Origin: Deltaproteobacteria bacterium
GTDB lineage: Bacteria > Desulfobacterota > Deferrisomatia > Deferrisomatales > BM512
Length of the DNA stretch: 64,000 nt
NCBI GenBank assembly: GCA_002869015.1
Contig: PKTT01000039.1
Span: forward strand, 19,639-83,638
Direction of reading: 5' to 3'
The position numbers and the translations under genes are program-made. How positions within the stretch are numbered: the first letter of the stretch is position 1; the number at the start of each line of letters is the position of its first letter. Below are positions 9,445 through 18,549 of this stretch, one piece after another. The notes under the pieces were generated by a model. That model was not told the origin of the DNA. It made no database searches and saw only the letters and a program-made list of their open reading frames with translations.

Positions 9445-9804
9445 CTAAAGAGGGGTCTTAATCATTGTAAGCAACATTTTGAAACGCTCAGGCGCATTGA
9501 CTTTATGGGGCACATTACCCGGCATTAAAATTATCTCACCACTCTCAACCCTTGAGAGTTTGCCGCCAATTGTCACCTCCGCTACGCCATCAAGCACCTG
9601 TATAAAGGCATTGAATGGCACCGTATGCTCTGATAGCGCCTGCCCCTCGTCAAAAGCGAAAACAGTCAACGTGCCAGCCTCATCCTGAAGGAGTATCCGG
9701 CTTACAATAGACTCCTCCTGATACCCGACCATCTCGGAGAGCACTTTTGGCTCTCCCCCTGAAATCCTCGCGCCTTTTTTAATATCGCCCATATACATCT
9801 CCAA
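9445..9804 (-). CDS. Cupin domain protein
   Basis: DEGQALSEHTVPFNAFIQVLDGVAEVTIGGKL...GEIILMPGNVPHKVNAPERFKMLLTMI. Confidence 0.85.
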   Translation of the reverse strand: MEMYMGDIKKGARISGGEPKVLSEMVGYQEESIVSRILLQDEAGTLTVFAFDEGQALSEHTVPFNAFIQVLDGVAEVTIGGKLSRVESGEIILMPGNVPHKVNAPERFKMLLTMIKTPL

Positions 9805-9945
9805 ACCACAAGCTTTAAGATAAACAACATTTATTTACTAATATAACCAGCTTTTTGCCCGTTGCATCTTATAGATAAGAATTAATCAGGATTTGCTATC
9901 AACGCCACGTTGGTACAGGAACACTTAGGGTGGTAAGATGCGCTC

Positions 9946-10887
9946 ATGGTCAAGTATTCCCTCACCATTTTATTGTTGGTATTCTCGCTGTCGATTCCCT
10001 TTGCTGGTGCAACAAGGGCCGCAGAGGTGGGCCTTCACGCCACAATCTCAGATACCATCGAGGAGTGGGCGCGAGCTACGGACGCCTTCTTTGGTGGCGA
10101 GGTCGCAGATTACGAGACCACGGGCACATACCTGCGAACAGGCATACAATGGGAGGCGCGTGACCACTCAACCCCCATGCTCTCCTACGATCTCAATCTT
10201 CACTTAAGGCTGCCTGTCGCGGAGCGCCGCTTCAACCTTTTCCTCCAGAGCGAAGATACCGAGGAGGATGAGCAGCTTTCGGACACCCTGGGCGCCGCAT
10301 CTGACCTGGCTGAGCGTTCGAGAGAATCAACATTCGCCGGGCTGGGGTATATATTCACCGAGTCTGAAAAATGGAAATCCTCGATTATAGGGGGAGTTCG
10401 CCTCATAGACCCGCCCGATCCCTTTGTAAGATTCAAGCTGAGGCGCAGACAGATTGAGCTGGGCACGTGGCACTTCAGAGCAGACCAATCTGTTACCTGG
10501 CGAAATAACAGCGGCTTTTCCGAAGCTACCAATTTGTGGTTCGACAGGCCCATGGAGAACAAGGTTCTTTTCCGCGCCAACACCTTTGCGACATGGGACG
10601 AGGAGGACCTTGAGGTCTTTACCGGGCAGACTTTCAACCTAATGTGGAGGGCGACAGATGACCTCGGCCTCTCGGCGCTCACCGGCGTCCTCGGGGAGAC
10701 TAAGCCTCACTGGCGTGAAACCCAGTATCTGCTCCTCTTTCCCGTACGCTATTTTCTAAAGGGAGAGTGGCTGATTTTTGGAGTCCGGCCCGGCGTTAGA
10801 TGGCCCAGGGAGTACGATTTCAAGCCTGTGCGGGAGGTTCAATTCAGGATCGAGGCCTATTTCGACGCAGAGCGCGTAAAGCGTTAA
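9946..10887 (+). CDS. Exported protein, probable outer-membrane beta-barrel, unknown function
   Basis: Signal peptide; alternating amphipathic strands; aromatic-rich C terminus (VQFRIEAYFDAERVKR). Confidence 0.6.
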   Translation: MVKYSLTILLLVFSLSIPFAGATRAAEVGLHATISDTIEEWARATDAFFGGEVADYETTGTYLRTGIQWEARDHSTPMLSYDLNLHLRLPVAERRFNLFLQSEDTEEDEQLSDTLGAASDLAERSRESTFAGLGYIFTESEKWKSSIIGGVRLIDPPDPFVRFKLRRRQIELGTWHFRADQSVTWRNNSGFSEATNLWFDRPMENKVLFRANTFATWDEEDLEVFTGQTFNLMWRATDDLGLSALTGVLGETKPHWRETQYLLLFPVRYFLKGEWLIFGVRPGVRWPREYDFKPVREVQFRIEAYFDAERVKR

Positions 10888-10888
10888 C

Positions 10889-10922
10889 AAAAAAAGGGCG
10901 GCCTCTCTGGGTCGCCCTTTTT
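10889..10922. terminator. Intrinsic terminator
   Basis: AAAAAAAGGGCGgcctctctgggtCGCCCTTTTT. Confidence 0.8.
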
Positions 10923-10941
10923 ATATTTTCATTTAACAACA

Positions 10942-11085
10942 CTAATCCTTAATTGCGTCTTTGACCGAATCCATAAGTTCACCGGCCTTACGCTTTGCCT
11001 TTTCCGTATTGCTCTCTTTATGACAACCGGCCAAACCGGCAAGCGCTACGACTACAAGTATAAAAGCTATAAACTTTTTCACCAT
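10942..11085 (-). CDS. Small (47 aa) predicted lipoprotein
   Basis: MVKKFIAFILVVVALAGLAGCHKESNTEKAKRKAGELMDSVKDAIKD*; lipobox LAGC; AAGGAGG just upstream. Absent from the supplied ORF track. Confidence 0.7.
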   Translation of the reverse strand: MVKKFIAFILVVVALAGLAGCHKESNTEKAKRKAGELMDSVKDAIKD

Positions 11086-11103
11086 TTCCTCCTTATTAAA
11101 AGT

Positions 11104-11907
11104 TTAAATACGGTGATGAGCGGCAAGCGGTATACCCGCACGCACAGCGTCAACTAAATCAAGGTCAATATTGGCTATGGCAAATCCCTCCCCGCTCTCC
11201 ACCTCAGAGAGCACCCTGCCCCAGGGGTCTATTATCATAGCGTGCCCATAACTCTCTTTAAGGTGTTCGTCGCTGTGAGGCCCGAACTGAGCCGGCGCAA
11301 GTATGTAGCACTGGCTCTCGATGGCGCGTGCGCGCAGCAGAACTTCCCAATGGGCTCTACCTGTCTTCGCTGTAAAAGCGGCTGGGACGGCTATAGTTTT
11401 TGCGCCACGGTCAACTAGCTTCCTATAAAGCTCACCAAAGCGAAGGTCATAACAGATGCTCAACCCTAGACCGCCCAGCACTTCATCGGCGACGACAATC
11501 TCTTTTCCGGGTAAGACAAGCGCTGACTCATGGACCCTCGGGCCCTCCTTTATATCCACGTCGAAGAGGTGGATTTTACGGTAGACAGCCAATATCTCCC
11601 CCTCGGGAGAGTAGAGCACCGAAGTATTGTAGCACTTGCCCACCTCCGGGCTCGACTCGTTGAAAGAGCCCAGGAGCAGATAGACCTCAAAGGCTCGCGC
11701 CATCGAGGCAAAGCGTGAAGAAATGTACCCATCTAGAGGTTCGGCCTGAGCTGCCTTGCGTGATATTGGTCCAAGATATGGAGTTGCTTCAGGGGTCGCT
11801 ATGAAACCAGCTCCGGCCCACGCCGCCTCCCCAATCAACCTCTCGGCGTGGCTTAAATTCACCCCCACGTTGCCCGATGAGTTCAGCTGCAAAACCGCTG
11901 CTATCAT
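11104..11907 (-). CDS. Carbon-nitrogen hydrolase (nitrilase superfamily, Nit1/Nit2-like)
   Basis: E-K-C triad context: ATPEATPYLG, VYRKIHLFDVD, LSICYDLRFGELYR. Confidence 0.88.
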   Translation of the reverse strand: MIAAVLQLNSSGNVGVNLSHAERLIGEAAWAGAGFIATPEATPYLGPISRKAAQAEPLDGYISSRFASMARAFEVYLLLGSFNESSPEVGKCYNTSVLYSPEGEILAVYRKIHLFDVDIKEGPRVHESALVLPGKEIVVADEVLGGLGLSICYDLRFGELYRKLVDRGAKTIAVPAAFTAKTGRAHWEVLLRARAIESQCYILAPAQFGPHSDEHLKESYGHAMIIDPWGRVLSEVESGEGFAIANIDLDLVDAVRAGIPLAAHHRI

Positions 11908-13055
11908 TAGGAGAGCCTGTTCCTGTAATCCTCATAGGTGAATGAGCGGATGACCTTCAGCTCGTCAGATTCAGGGTCGTAAGTCGCTATATCCGGTAAG
12001 GTTATGCCGTTGAAGGTTGTATTCTTAACCATCGTATAGTGCGCCATATCGAGAAACGCGATGCGCGCACCCACCTCCAGCGGCTCTGCGAAGGACCAGT
12101 CGCCCATAACGTCGCCGGCGAGACAGGAGGGCCCTGCGAGGCGGTATGTGTAAGGCTTTTCGCCTGCGTCGAAGCCGCCAAAAAGGGGTGGACGATAGGG
12201 CATCTCCAAAACATCCGGCATGTGGGTTGAGGCTGAAAGGTTCAAGATAGCTATCTCTATGCCATTCTCAATTATGTCCAGCACCTCGCCAACCAGGACG
12301 CCCGTCCCAAGGGCCACAGCTTCACCCGGTTCAAGGTAAACCTCTAGATCATACTTCTCTTTAAAGTGTTTGATTAGCTTGAACAGCCCCGCTAAATCGT
12401 ACCCCTCACGGGTTATGTGGTGTCCCCCGCCGAGGTTCAGCCATTTCATACCGTAAAGATACTCTCCAAACTTATCCTCGAAGACCTTAGCAGTGCGTTC
12501 AAGGGGCTCGAAGAGGTGCTCGCAGAGGGTATGAAAGTGGAGGCCGTCAACGCCTTCAAGGGATCGCCCGTTAAAGGTCTCTCGCTTGATGCCCAGGCGC
12601 GAGTTTGGCGCGGCCGGATCGTAGATCGGGGTGTGCCCCTCCGAGTGTTCAGGGTTAACACGTAGCCCCACGGAGACGCCGCTCCCCTCCCATAGCGGGC
12701 GAAAGCGCTCAAGCTGGTTGAAGGAGTTGAAGACAATGTGGTCGGAGAGCGAAAGCGCTCGCTTCACATCATCCTCCGAGAAGGCTGCGGCAAAGGTGTG
12801 CACCTCGCCCCCGAACTCCTCACGCCCAAGGGTCGCCTCCCATACGGAGGAAGCGCAGACACCCTTAAGGCGCTTCATCACCTCACCCGCAACCGACCAC
12901 ATGGCGAAACCCTTTAGGGCGAGAAGTATCTTGGCGCCGCTCTCTTGCTCGACCCTTTCAAGTATTTCCAGGTTTCCCCTCAACTTGCCCAGGTCCACCA
13001 CATAGGCGGGAGAGGGGGCAAGCTCCATTATGCGCTTTACATCTAAGAGATCCAT
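11907..13055 (-). CDS. nspC: Carboxynorspermidine/carboxyspermidine decarboxylase
   Basis: SPAYVVDLGKLRGNLEIL, ALKGFAMWS, GVDGLHFHTLCEH, GPSCLAGDVMGDW, DMAHYTMVKNTTFNGI. Confidence 0.92.
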   Translation of the reverse strand: MDLLDVKRIMELAPSPAYVVDLGKLRGNLEILERVEQESGAKILLALKGFAMWSVAGEVMKRLKGVCASSVWEATLGREEFGGEVHTFAAAFSEDDVKRALSLSDHIVFNSFNQLERFRPLWEGSGVSVGLRVNPEHSEGHTPIYDPAAPNSRLGIKRETFNGRSLEGVDGLHFHTLCEHLFEPLERTAKVFEDKFGEYLYGMKWLNLGGGHHITREGYDLAGLFKLIKHFKEKYDLEVYLEPGEAVALGTGVLVGEVLDIIENGIEIAILNLSASTHMPDVLEMPYRPPLFGGFDAGEKPYTYRLAGPSCLAGDVMGDWSFAEPLEVGARIAFLDMAHYTMVKNTTFNGITLPDIATYDPESDELKVIRSFTYEDYRNRLS

Positions 13056-13062
13056 TTAGACG

Positions 13063-14259
13063 TTAAAGCTCCAGCCAACCGTCACCGGGGACAACGGTCC
13101 ACGGCAGCCCGTAATTATTCAGCGCATCCATGAAGGGGTCGGGGTCGAACTGCTCCATGTTGAAGACCCCCTCGCCGCGCCACTTGCCGGTGAGCATCAT
13201 CATAGCGCCGATCATCGCGGGCACGCCTGTGGTGTAGCTCACCGCTTGTGAGTTGGTCTCGCGGTAGCACGCCTCGTGGTCGCAGATATTGTAGATATAT
13301 ACCTGCTTCTTCACGCCGTCCTTTAACCCCTTTGCAACAACGCCGATGCAGGTGCGCCCCTTTGTCAGTGGCCCTAGGGAGCCTGGGTCGGGCAGCACAG
13401 CCTTCAGGAACTTTAGGGGCACGATCTCTTTGCCATCGTATATAACCGGATCGATGCGCGTCATTCCCACATTCTGCAAGACCTCAAGGTGTTTAAGGTA
13501 ATTGTCTGAGAAGGTCATCCAGAACTGTGCTTTTTTAATAGTCGGGAAGTGCTTAACCAGTGACTCCATCTCCTCGTGGTACATACGGTAGATGTTCATC
13601 TCACCGATTCCCTCGGGAAAATCATATACGCGTTTGGTCTTTAGCGCGCCCGTCTCCACCCACTCTCCGTCCTGCCAATGACGGCACGGCGCGGTAACTT
13701 CGCGGATATTAATCTCCGGGTTGAAGTTGGTGGCGAAGGGCTGCCCGTGGTCACCTGCGTTGGCGTCGATTATGTCGATCTCCTCTACCACGTCGAGGTG
13801 ATGCTTAACAGCCGAAGCGGTGAAGACATTGGTCACGCCTGGGTCGAAGCCGCTCCCGAGGAGGGCCATAAGCCCCTTCTCCTTAAAGCGCTCCTGATAC
13901 TCCCACTGCCAGCGGTACTCGAACTTCGCCGTATCCAGCGGTTCGTAGTTGGCGGTGTCCAGGTAATCGACGCCGGTCTCCAGGCAGGCGTCCATTATTG
14001 TCAGGTCCTGATAGGGCAGCGCCACATTGAGGACAAGGTCAGGCTTTTGAGCCCTTATAAGCTCAACCAGCTCGGGCACGTTGTCTGCGTCAACAGCTGC
14101 GGTCCCGATGGCTACAGGTAGCTCAGCCGCTATTGCATCACATTTTTCCTTTGTTCTCGACGCTAGGGTTATCTCCGTGAAGACGTCCTTCGCCTGAGCG
14201 CACTTATGCGCGACGACTCTGCCGACGCCGCCCGCGCCGATTATCAAAACTTTGCTCAT
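13063..14259 (-). CDS. Carboxynorspermidine synthase (saccharopine dehydrogenase-like)
   Basis: Rossmann N terminus VLIIGAGGVGRVVAHKCAQ, LGSGFDPGVTNVF; next to nspC. Confidence 0.9.
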   Translation of the reverse strand: MSKVLIIGAGGVGRVVAHKCAQAKDVFTEITLASRTKEKCDAIAAELPVAIGTAAVDADNVPELVELIRAQKPDLVLNVALPYQDLTIMDACLETGVDYLDTANYEPLDTAKFEYRWQWEYQERFKEKGLMALLGSGFDPGVTNVFTASAVKHHLDVVEEIDIIDANAGDHGQPFATNFNPEINIREVTAPCRHWQDGEWVETGALKTKRVYDFPEGIGEMNIYRMYHEEMESLVKHFPTIKKAQFWMTFSDNYLKHLEVLQNVGMTRIDPVIYDGKEIVPLKFLKAVLPDPGSLGPLTKGRTCIGVVAKGLKDGVKKQVYIYNICDHEACYRETNSQAVSYTTGVPAMIGAMMMLTGKWRGEGVFNMEQFDPDPFMDALNNYGLPWTVVPGDGWLEL

Positions 14260-14271
14260 ATTTTAACCTCC

Positions 14272-16212
14272 CTAATCCTCGGAGCTCTCATAGTAAGTGT
14301 AGCCGCGCAGCCCCTCTTCATAGGTCCGGGTAAGGACTCTGCGCATCTGCCCATTTATAAGGCCGCCTCTCACCGCTCTCTCGGCCTTCTCTCTGAAACG
14401 ATTGACTAGCTCGCGGGGGTCATATTCGACGTATGTAAGCACATCTTTGACCGAGTCGCCGCCGAGCTCGCGAACGTATTCTATTTCACCGTTGTCGCCA
14501 ATCCTAACGCTTGCGACATTCGTATCGCCGAGGAGGTTGTGAAGGTCGCCAAGGGTCTCCTGATAAGCGCCGACAAGGAAGACGCCAACCAGGTACTCCT
14601 CGCCCGCTTTAAGCTCATGGAGCGGCAGCGACTTCGCCACATCCTGAAGGTCTATGAAGCGGTCAATCTTGCCGTCGCAGTCACATGTTATATCGGAGAT
14701 TACGGCGTCGCGGGTAGGCGCTTCCTTATGCCTGTGCAAGGGCATTATGGGAAAGAGCTGGTTTATAGCCCAAACGTCGGGCAGCGATTGAAAGACAGAG
14801 AGGTTGCCGTAATAGATATCTGAGAGCGCCTCGTCCAGGCCCTCAAACTCATCGGGCGCATAGGGCATCCCTTTGACTATCTTCTGTATGCGCTTCATCG
14901 CGTACCAAAAGATCGACTCAACCAGCGCGCGCTCCCTTATGGAGACCTGACCACGCTTAAAGAGCTCGCGTGTCTCATCCCTGTAATAGATTACGTCGTG
15001 GTAGAGCTCCTGTAGGTTCTTCTCTCGAATGTTGGCGGCCGCCTCGTGGATATCGGCGGTAACCTGCGAGACCTCCTCTTCGGGAAGCTTTGGCAGCGTA
15101 TCGGCGCCTGTGAAGCTGGCGGTATCGAGGATGTTGAAGACTAGGAGCGAATAGTAGGCAACGAGCGCCCGCCCCGACTCGGTAACGATAGTCGGGTGCG
15201 GCAGCTCCGCTTCATCCATGACCTGCTGCACGAGGTCGACTATGTCGCGGCAATACTCGTCGAGGGTGTAGTTACAGCTTGAGGCAAAGTTTGTATGGGA
15301 GCCGTCGTAATCGACGGCGAGGCCACCACCAAGGTCAATCATCCCCATCGGCGCCCCCTCGCCAACGAGGCCGGTGTATATGCGGCAAGCCTCCATCAGC
15401 CCGTTCCTAATCTGTCTGATGTGGGGGATCTGCGAACCGAGGTGATAGTGAAGAAGTTTCAGGCAGTCGAGCATCCCCTCTTCGCGGAGTATGTCGACCA
15501 TCTTTATAACCTGCGCGGAGTTTAGTCCGAAGACGGAGCGGTCACCGCCGGACTCCTTCCAGTGTCCACCGGCCGAAGCGGATAGCTTTATGCGGATGCC
15601 TAGAATCGGCTTTATCCCCATCTCCTGTGATACCCGGATAATTATGGGGAGCTCATTTAAAGTCTCGACTACGAGGACACATTTTAAATCCATCATCTGG
15701 GCGCAAAGGGCGAGGCGTATGAACATCTCATCCTTGTAGCCGTTGCAGATAAGGAGCGCTTCGGGGTCGTCGAGGTATGATATGGCGGCTATCAGCTCCG
15801 CTTTGGAGCCCGCCTCAAGGCCATGGTGGTACTGCTTGCCGAAGGTCGATATCTCATCTATTACTTGCTGCTGCTGATTCACCTTTATGGGGAATACGCC
15901 ACGGTACTCACCCTTGTATCCATACTTCTTTATGGCGTTTTCGAAGGACTCATTTATAAGCCGTATTCGCGAGGCGAGGATATCTTCAAACCTCAGGAGC
16001 ACAGGCAAATCGCTGCCGCGCTCTACGAGCCCGCCTACGATTTCGGGTAGGGAAGCTGATGCTTTGGGGTTGGAGGGATCGGGCACTACACACACCTCTC
16101 CCTTGCGATCTATCTTGAAATAGCCATCTCCCCAGTTGTTGATGCCATACAGGTCCCTCGCGTTGTCGAGGGTCCATTTGCCCGCAATGAGCTCTTTTTT
16201 CTCTATCTTCAT
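14272..16212 (-). CDS. speA: Biosynthetic arginine decarboxylase
   Basis: YGINNWGDGYFKID, GVFPIKVNQQQQVIDEI, GLEAGSKAELIAAI, MIDLGGGLAVDYDGSHTNF; about 646 aa. Confidence 0.96.
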   Translation of the reverse strand: MKIEKKELIAGKWTLDNARDLYGINNWGDGYFKIDRKGEVCVVPDPSNPKASASLPEIVGGLVERGSDLPVLLRFEDILASRIRLINESFENAIKKYGYKGEYRGVFPIKVNQQQQVIDEISTFGKQYHHGLEAGSKAELIAAISYLDDPEALLICNGYKDEMFIRLALCAQMMDLKCVLVVETLNELPIIIRVSQEMGIKPILGIRIKLSASAGGHWKESGGDRSVFGLNSAQVIKMVDILREEGMLDCLKLLHYHLGSQIPHIRQIRNGLMEACRIYTGLVGEGAPMGMIDLGGGLAVDYDGSHTNFASSCNYTLDEYCRDIVDLVQQVMDEAELPHPTIVTESGRALVAYYSLLVFNILDTASFTGADTLPKLPEEEVSQVTADIHEAAANIREKNLQELYHDVIYYRDETRELFKRGQVSIRERALVESIFWYAMKRIQKIVKGMPYAPDEFEGLDEALSDIYYGNLSVFQSLPDVWAINQLFPIMPLHRHKEAPTRDAVISDITCDCDGKIDRFIDLQDVAKSLPLHELKAGEEYLVGVFLVGAYQETLGDLHNLLGDTNVASVRIGDNGEIEYVRELGGDSVKDVLTYVEYDPRELVNRFREKAERAVRGGLINGQMRRVLTRTYEEGLRGYTYYESSED

Positions 16213-16221
16213 CTCACCTAC

Positions 16222-17118
16222 TTATCCCATGGGGACGTCGAAGACCTGAACTTCCGCGGTCGACTTGAGATCGGCGACCCAAGCCGCCAGATATTCACTC
16301 TTCTTTTTACGGTCAAGGAACTCGCAAATCTTGGGAGAGGCTTCTTCAAAGGAAACCTCGCCGCCCCCATCCTTATCCGTAACCTTCAAAATATGGAACC
16401 CGAAGGGAGTTTCAACAATATCTCCCACCTCTCCCACAGTGCTGGAGAAAGCCGCTTCCTCAAAGGAGGCAACCATATCACCACGCCCGAACCAGCCGAG
16501 GTCTCCCCCTTTTGCGCCGCTGGGGCACGCGGAGTGGGTTTTGGCGATATCCTCAAAGGACTCCTCCCCAAGCCTCTCTTTTAGCTTCTCCGTAGCCTCA
16601 AGGGCGGCTTCGCGTCCCTCGCCGCCATCGCTCTTGACGAGGATGTGGGATGCCCGCACGCGTTCAGGCTTTGACATCTTCTCGGAGTTTTCCTTGTAAA
16701 AGGAGGTTATCTCCACTTCGGTTATATCATCGACCTCGGCGAGCTTTATATCTGTGAGCTGGTTAACGAGCAGATCGGTGTGGAGCATTTTGTGATAAGC
16801 CTCTTTGGAGAGCCCCGCTTTTTCGAGGGTTCCGTAAAGCTCCTCCACGTTTGGAAAGTTTGCCGCTACCTTCTCGATCTCAGCTTCCACAGCCCCATCC
16901 GGCACCTCAAGACCACGGGCAAGGGCATCTTCATAGATAAGCTGTCTGGCGACAAGCTTCTCCATCGCCATGCCCTTGGCTTTCTCCCGCTCCTCATCGG
17001 TCAGGCTCTCCATTGGTTTTCTATAAACCCCCATGGCGAACCCCTGGATGGCGTTATCAAGTTCCAAGCGGGAAATTTCAGTTCCGTTGACTGTGGCTAC
17101 CGTATCACTCAATCTCAA
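16222..17118 (-). CDS. Parvulin-type peptidyl-prolyl isomerase (PpiC/SurA-like)
   Basis: RVRASHILVKSDGGE...FEDIAKTHSACPSGAKGGDLGWFGRGDMVASFEEAAFS...VETPFGFHILKVTD. Confidence 0.92.
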   Translation of the reverse strand: MRLSDTVATVNGTEISRLELDNAIQGFAMGVYRKPMESLTDEEREKAKGMAMEKLVARQLIYEDALARGLEVPDGAVEAEIEKVAANFPNVEELYGTLEKAGLSKEAYHKMLHTDLLVNQLTDIKLAEVDDITEVEITSFYKENSEKMSKPERVRASHILVKSDGGEGREAALEATEKLKERLGEESFEDIAKTHSACPSGAKGGDLGWFGRGDMVASFEEAAFSSTVGEVGDIVETPFGFHILKVTDKDGGGEVSFEEASPKICEFLDRKKKSEYLAAWVADLKSTAEVQVFDVPMG

Positions 17119-17380
17119 TCTCCATTCCCCCTCGCGGGGAGCTCTCTATTAGCGCGGCTTTTTGGCGCCGCGACAGCTTTTTAATCCCCGCCTCACGCTT
17201 TACCGCTAATGAACGGTCAGGGCAGGGTTCAGTATATACAAGGCTAACGGGGCCTCGCCCGGCGGTGTACTTTGCACCCCGGCCTTTATTATGCGCATCA
17301 ATACGCCGGGCGATGTCATTGGTTGAGCCGGTGTAGTAGCTCCCGTCACTGCACTTTACTATGTATACGAACCAGCTAAT
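17105..17380 (-). CDS. GIY-YIG nuclease domain protein, likely AUU start
   Basis: (I/M)SWFVYIVKCSDGSYYTGSTNDIARRIDAHNKGRGAKYTAGRGPVSLVYTE...; no in-frame ATG/GTG/TTG near the family start, ATT at 17378..17380 preceded by GGAGG. Confidence 0.8.
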   Translation of the reverse strand: MSWFVYIVKCSDGSYYTGSTNDIARRIDAHNKGRGAKYTAGRGPVSLVYTEPCPDRSLAVKREAGIKKLSRRQKAALIESSPRGGMEIEIE

Positions 17381-17384
17381 CGGC

Positions 17385-17912
17385 TCAGCCCTCCGGCCAG
17401 GGGCGCATTGAATCAGCCTCAGCCCAGCTCTTGACCCAATCCGGCAGGGGCAGCGCCAGCCCCTTACGGCCAATAGCAGATAGCGACTCCTCCAGTGGAA
17501 CGGCACCCTTTTTTGACACTACCGCGCCACGCACAAGGGCAGAGGAGCAGGTTTTTCCATCCACCTCGGTGCGCTGCTCAAAGTAAAACCACCTGTCATC
17601 AAGGCCGATGAGCTTTGTCCTTAAATTGAAGCACTCCATAAACCTTATCCGGTATCTGAACCTGATGCTCGCTCCAGCCACTGCAAAACCCCAGTCCCTC
17701 TCCCTGGTTACCTTTAAAAGCCCGCTGCGAGCAGCCAAATCAAATCGCCCGAGGTCCATGAGCGTCATGTGCCGCCCGTTATTTAGCTCCATGAACATAT
17801 CAACATCGCCGGGCCATGCTCTCATGGAGAGGACAGACTCATCGGTAATGTCGAGCGGCCCTCTTCTCTTGGCATCGTAAACAAGTTTTAAATATCTAAG
17901 ATAAGGGTACAT
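17385..17912 (-). CDS. Hotdog-fold acyl-CoA thioesterase
   Basis: DVDMFMELNNGRHMTLMDLGRFDLAARSG... 4HBT/THEM6-like pattern. Confidence 0.8.
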   Translation of the reverse strand: MYPYLRYLKLVYDAKRRGPLDITDESVLSMRAWPGDVDMFMELNNGRHMTLMDLGRFDLAARSGLLKVTRERDWGFAVAGASIRFRYRIRFMECFNLRTKLIGLDDRWFYFEQRTEVDGKTCSSALVRGAVVSKKGAVPLEESLSAIGRKGLALPLPDWVKSWAEADSMRPWPEG

Positions 17913-18090
17913 GCAACCTGCCCTGTAAACCTACGTTTTGCGAGGGTTTATAGCCAACCAGAATTTTTTAGAGTTAGCACTCTTTTACCCCTAATGCAAG
18001 GGCGACGAGATTATCTATCATAGGCGCTGACCATCAAAGATAAAAATGGTATAATTTCTGCCGATGCACCAAACCAAAAGGAGCTCAAAA

Positions 18091-18549
18091 ATGTTGAAAA
18101 TTGGCGGCAAAGCACCAGACTTTTCCCTTGAGAGCGACAGCGGCGAGACCATTAGCCTCTCCTCAATCGCCGGTAAGAGAGCTGTAATTTTTTTCTACCC
18201 GAAGGACAACACCTCGGGGTGAACCGCAGAAGCCCTGGAGTTCCAGGAACGACTTGATAAGTTCGCGGAAATCGGCACCAACATCATAGGCGTCTCCAAA
18301 GACAGCTTAAAAAGCCATGCGCGCTTTAGAGAGAAGTATGGCTTTACCTTCCCCCTCTTGTCCGACGAAGGGCTGGGGATGCTAAAAAGCTACGGCGCTT
18401 GGGGGGAGAAAAAGTCATACGGCAAGGTCACCGAGGGTACTATACGCACCACTGTTGTAGTCGACGCCGATGGCGCAGTAGAGCGTATATATAACAAGGT
18501 CAAGGCCAAGGGGCATGCGCAGCAGGTCTTGGAGGATTTAGCGGGCTAA
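18091..18549 (+). CDS. PrxQ/BCP-type peroxiredoxin, selenocysteine-containing (UGA at 18220..18222)
   Basis: Continuous frame with one TGA: MLKIGGKAPDFSLESDSGETISLSSIAGKRAVIFFYPKDNTSG-U-TAEALEFQERLDKFAEIGTNIIGVSKDSLKSHARFREKYGFTFPLLSDEG... UGA replaces the peroxidatic Cys of FYPKDNTPGCT. AAAAGGAGC upstream of ATG. Confidence 0.93.
18234..18247 (+). promoter_or_regulatory. SECIS-like hairpin of the peroxiredoxin gene
   Basis: After UGA: CCUGG-AGUU-CCAGG; apical loop starts 16 nt after UGA with G at loop position 2. Confidence 0.7.

Noticed and set aside
18358-18549. Stand-alone 63-aa ORF
   Set aside because: It is the C-terminal end of the Sec-peroxiredoxin frame that starts at 18091.
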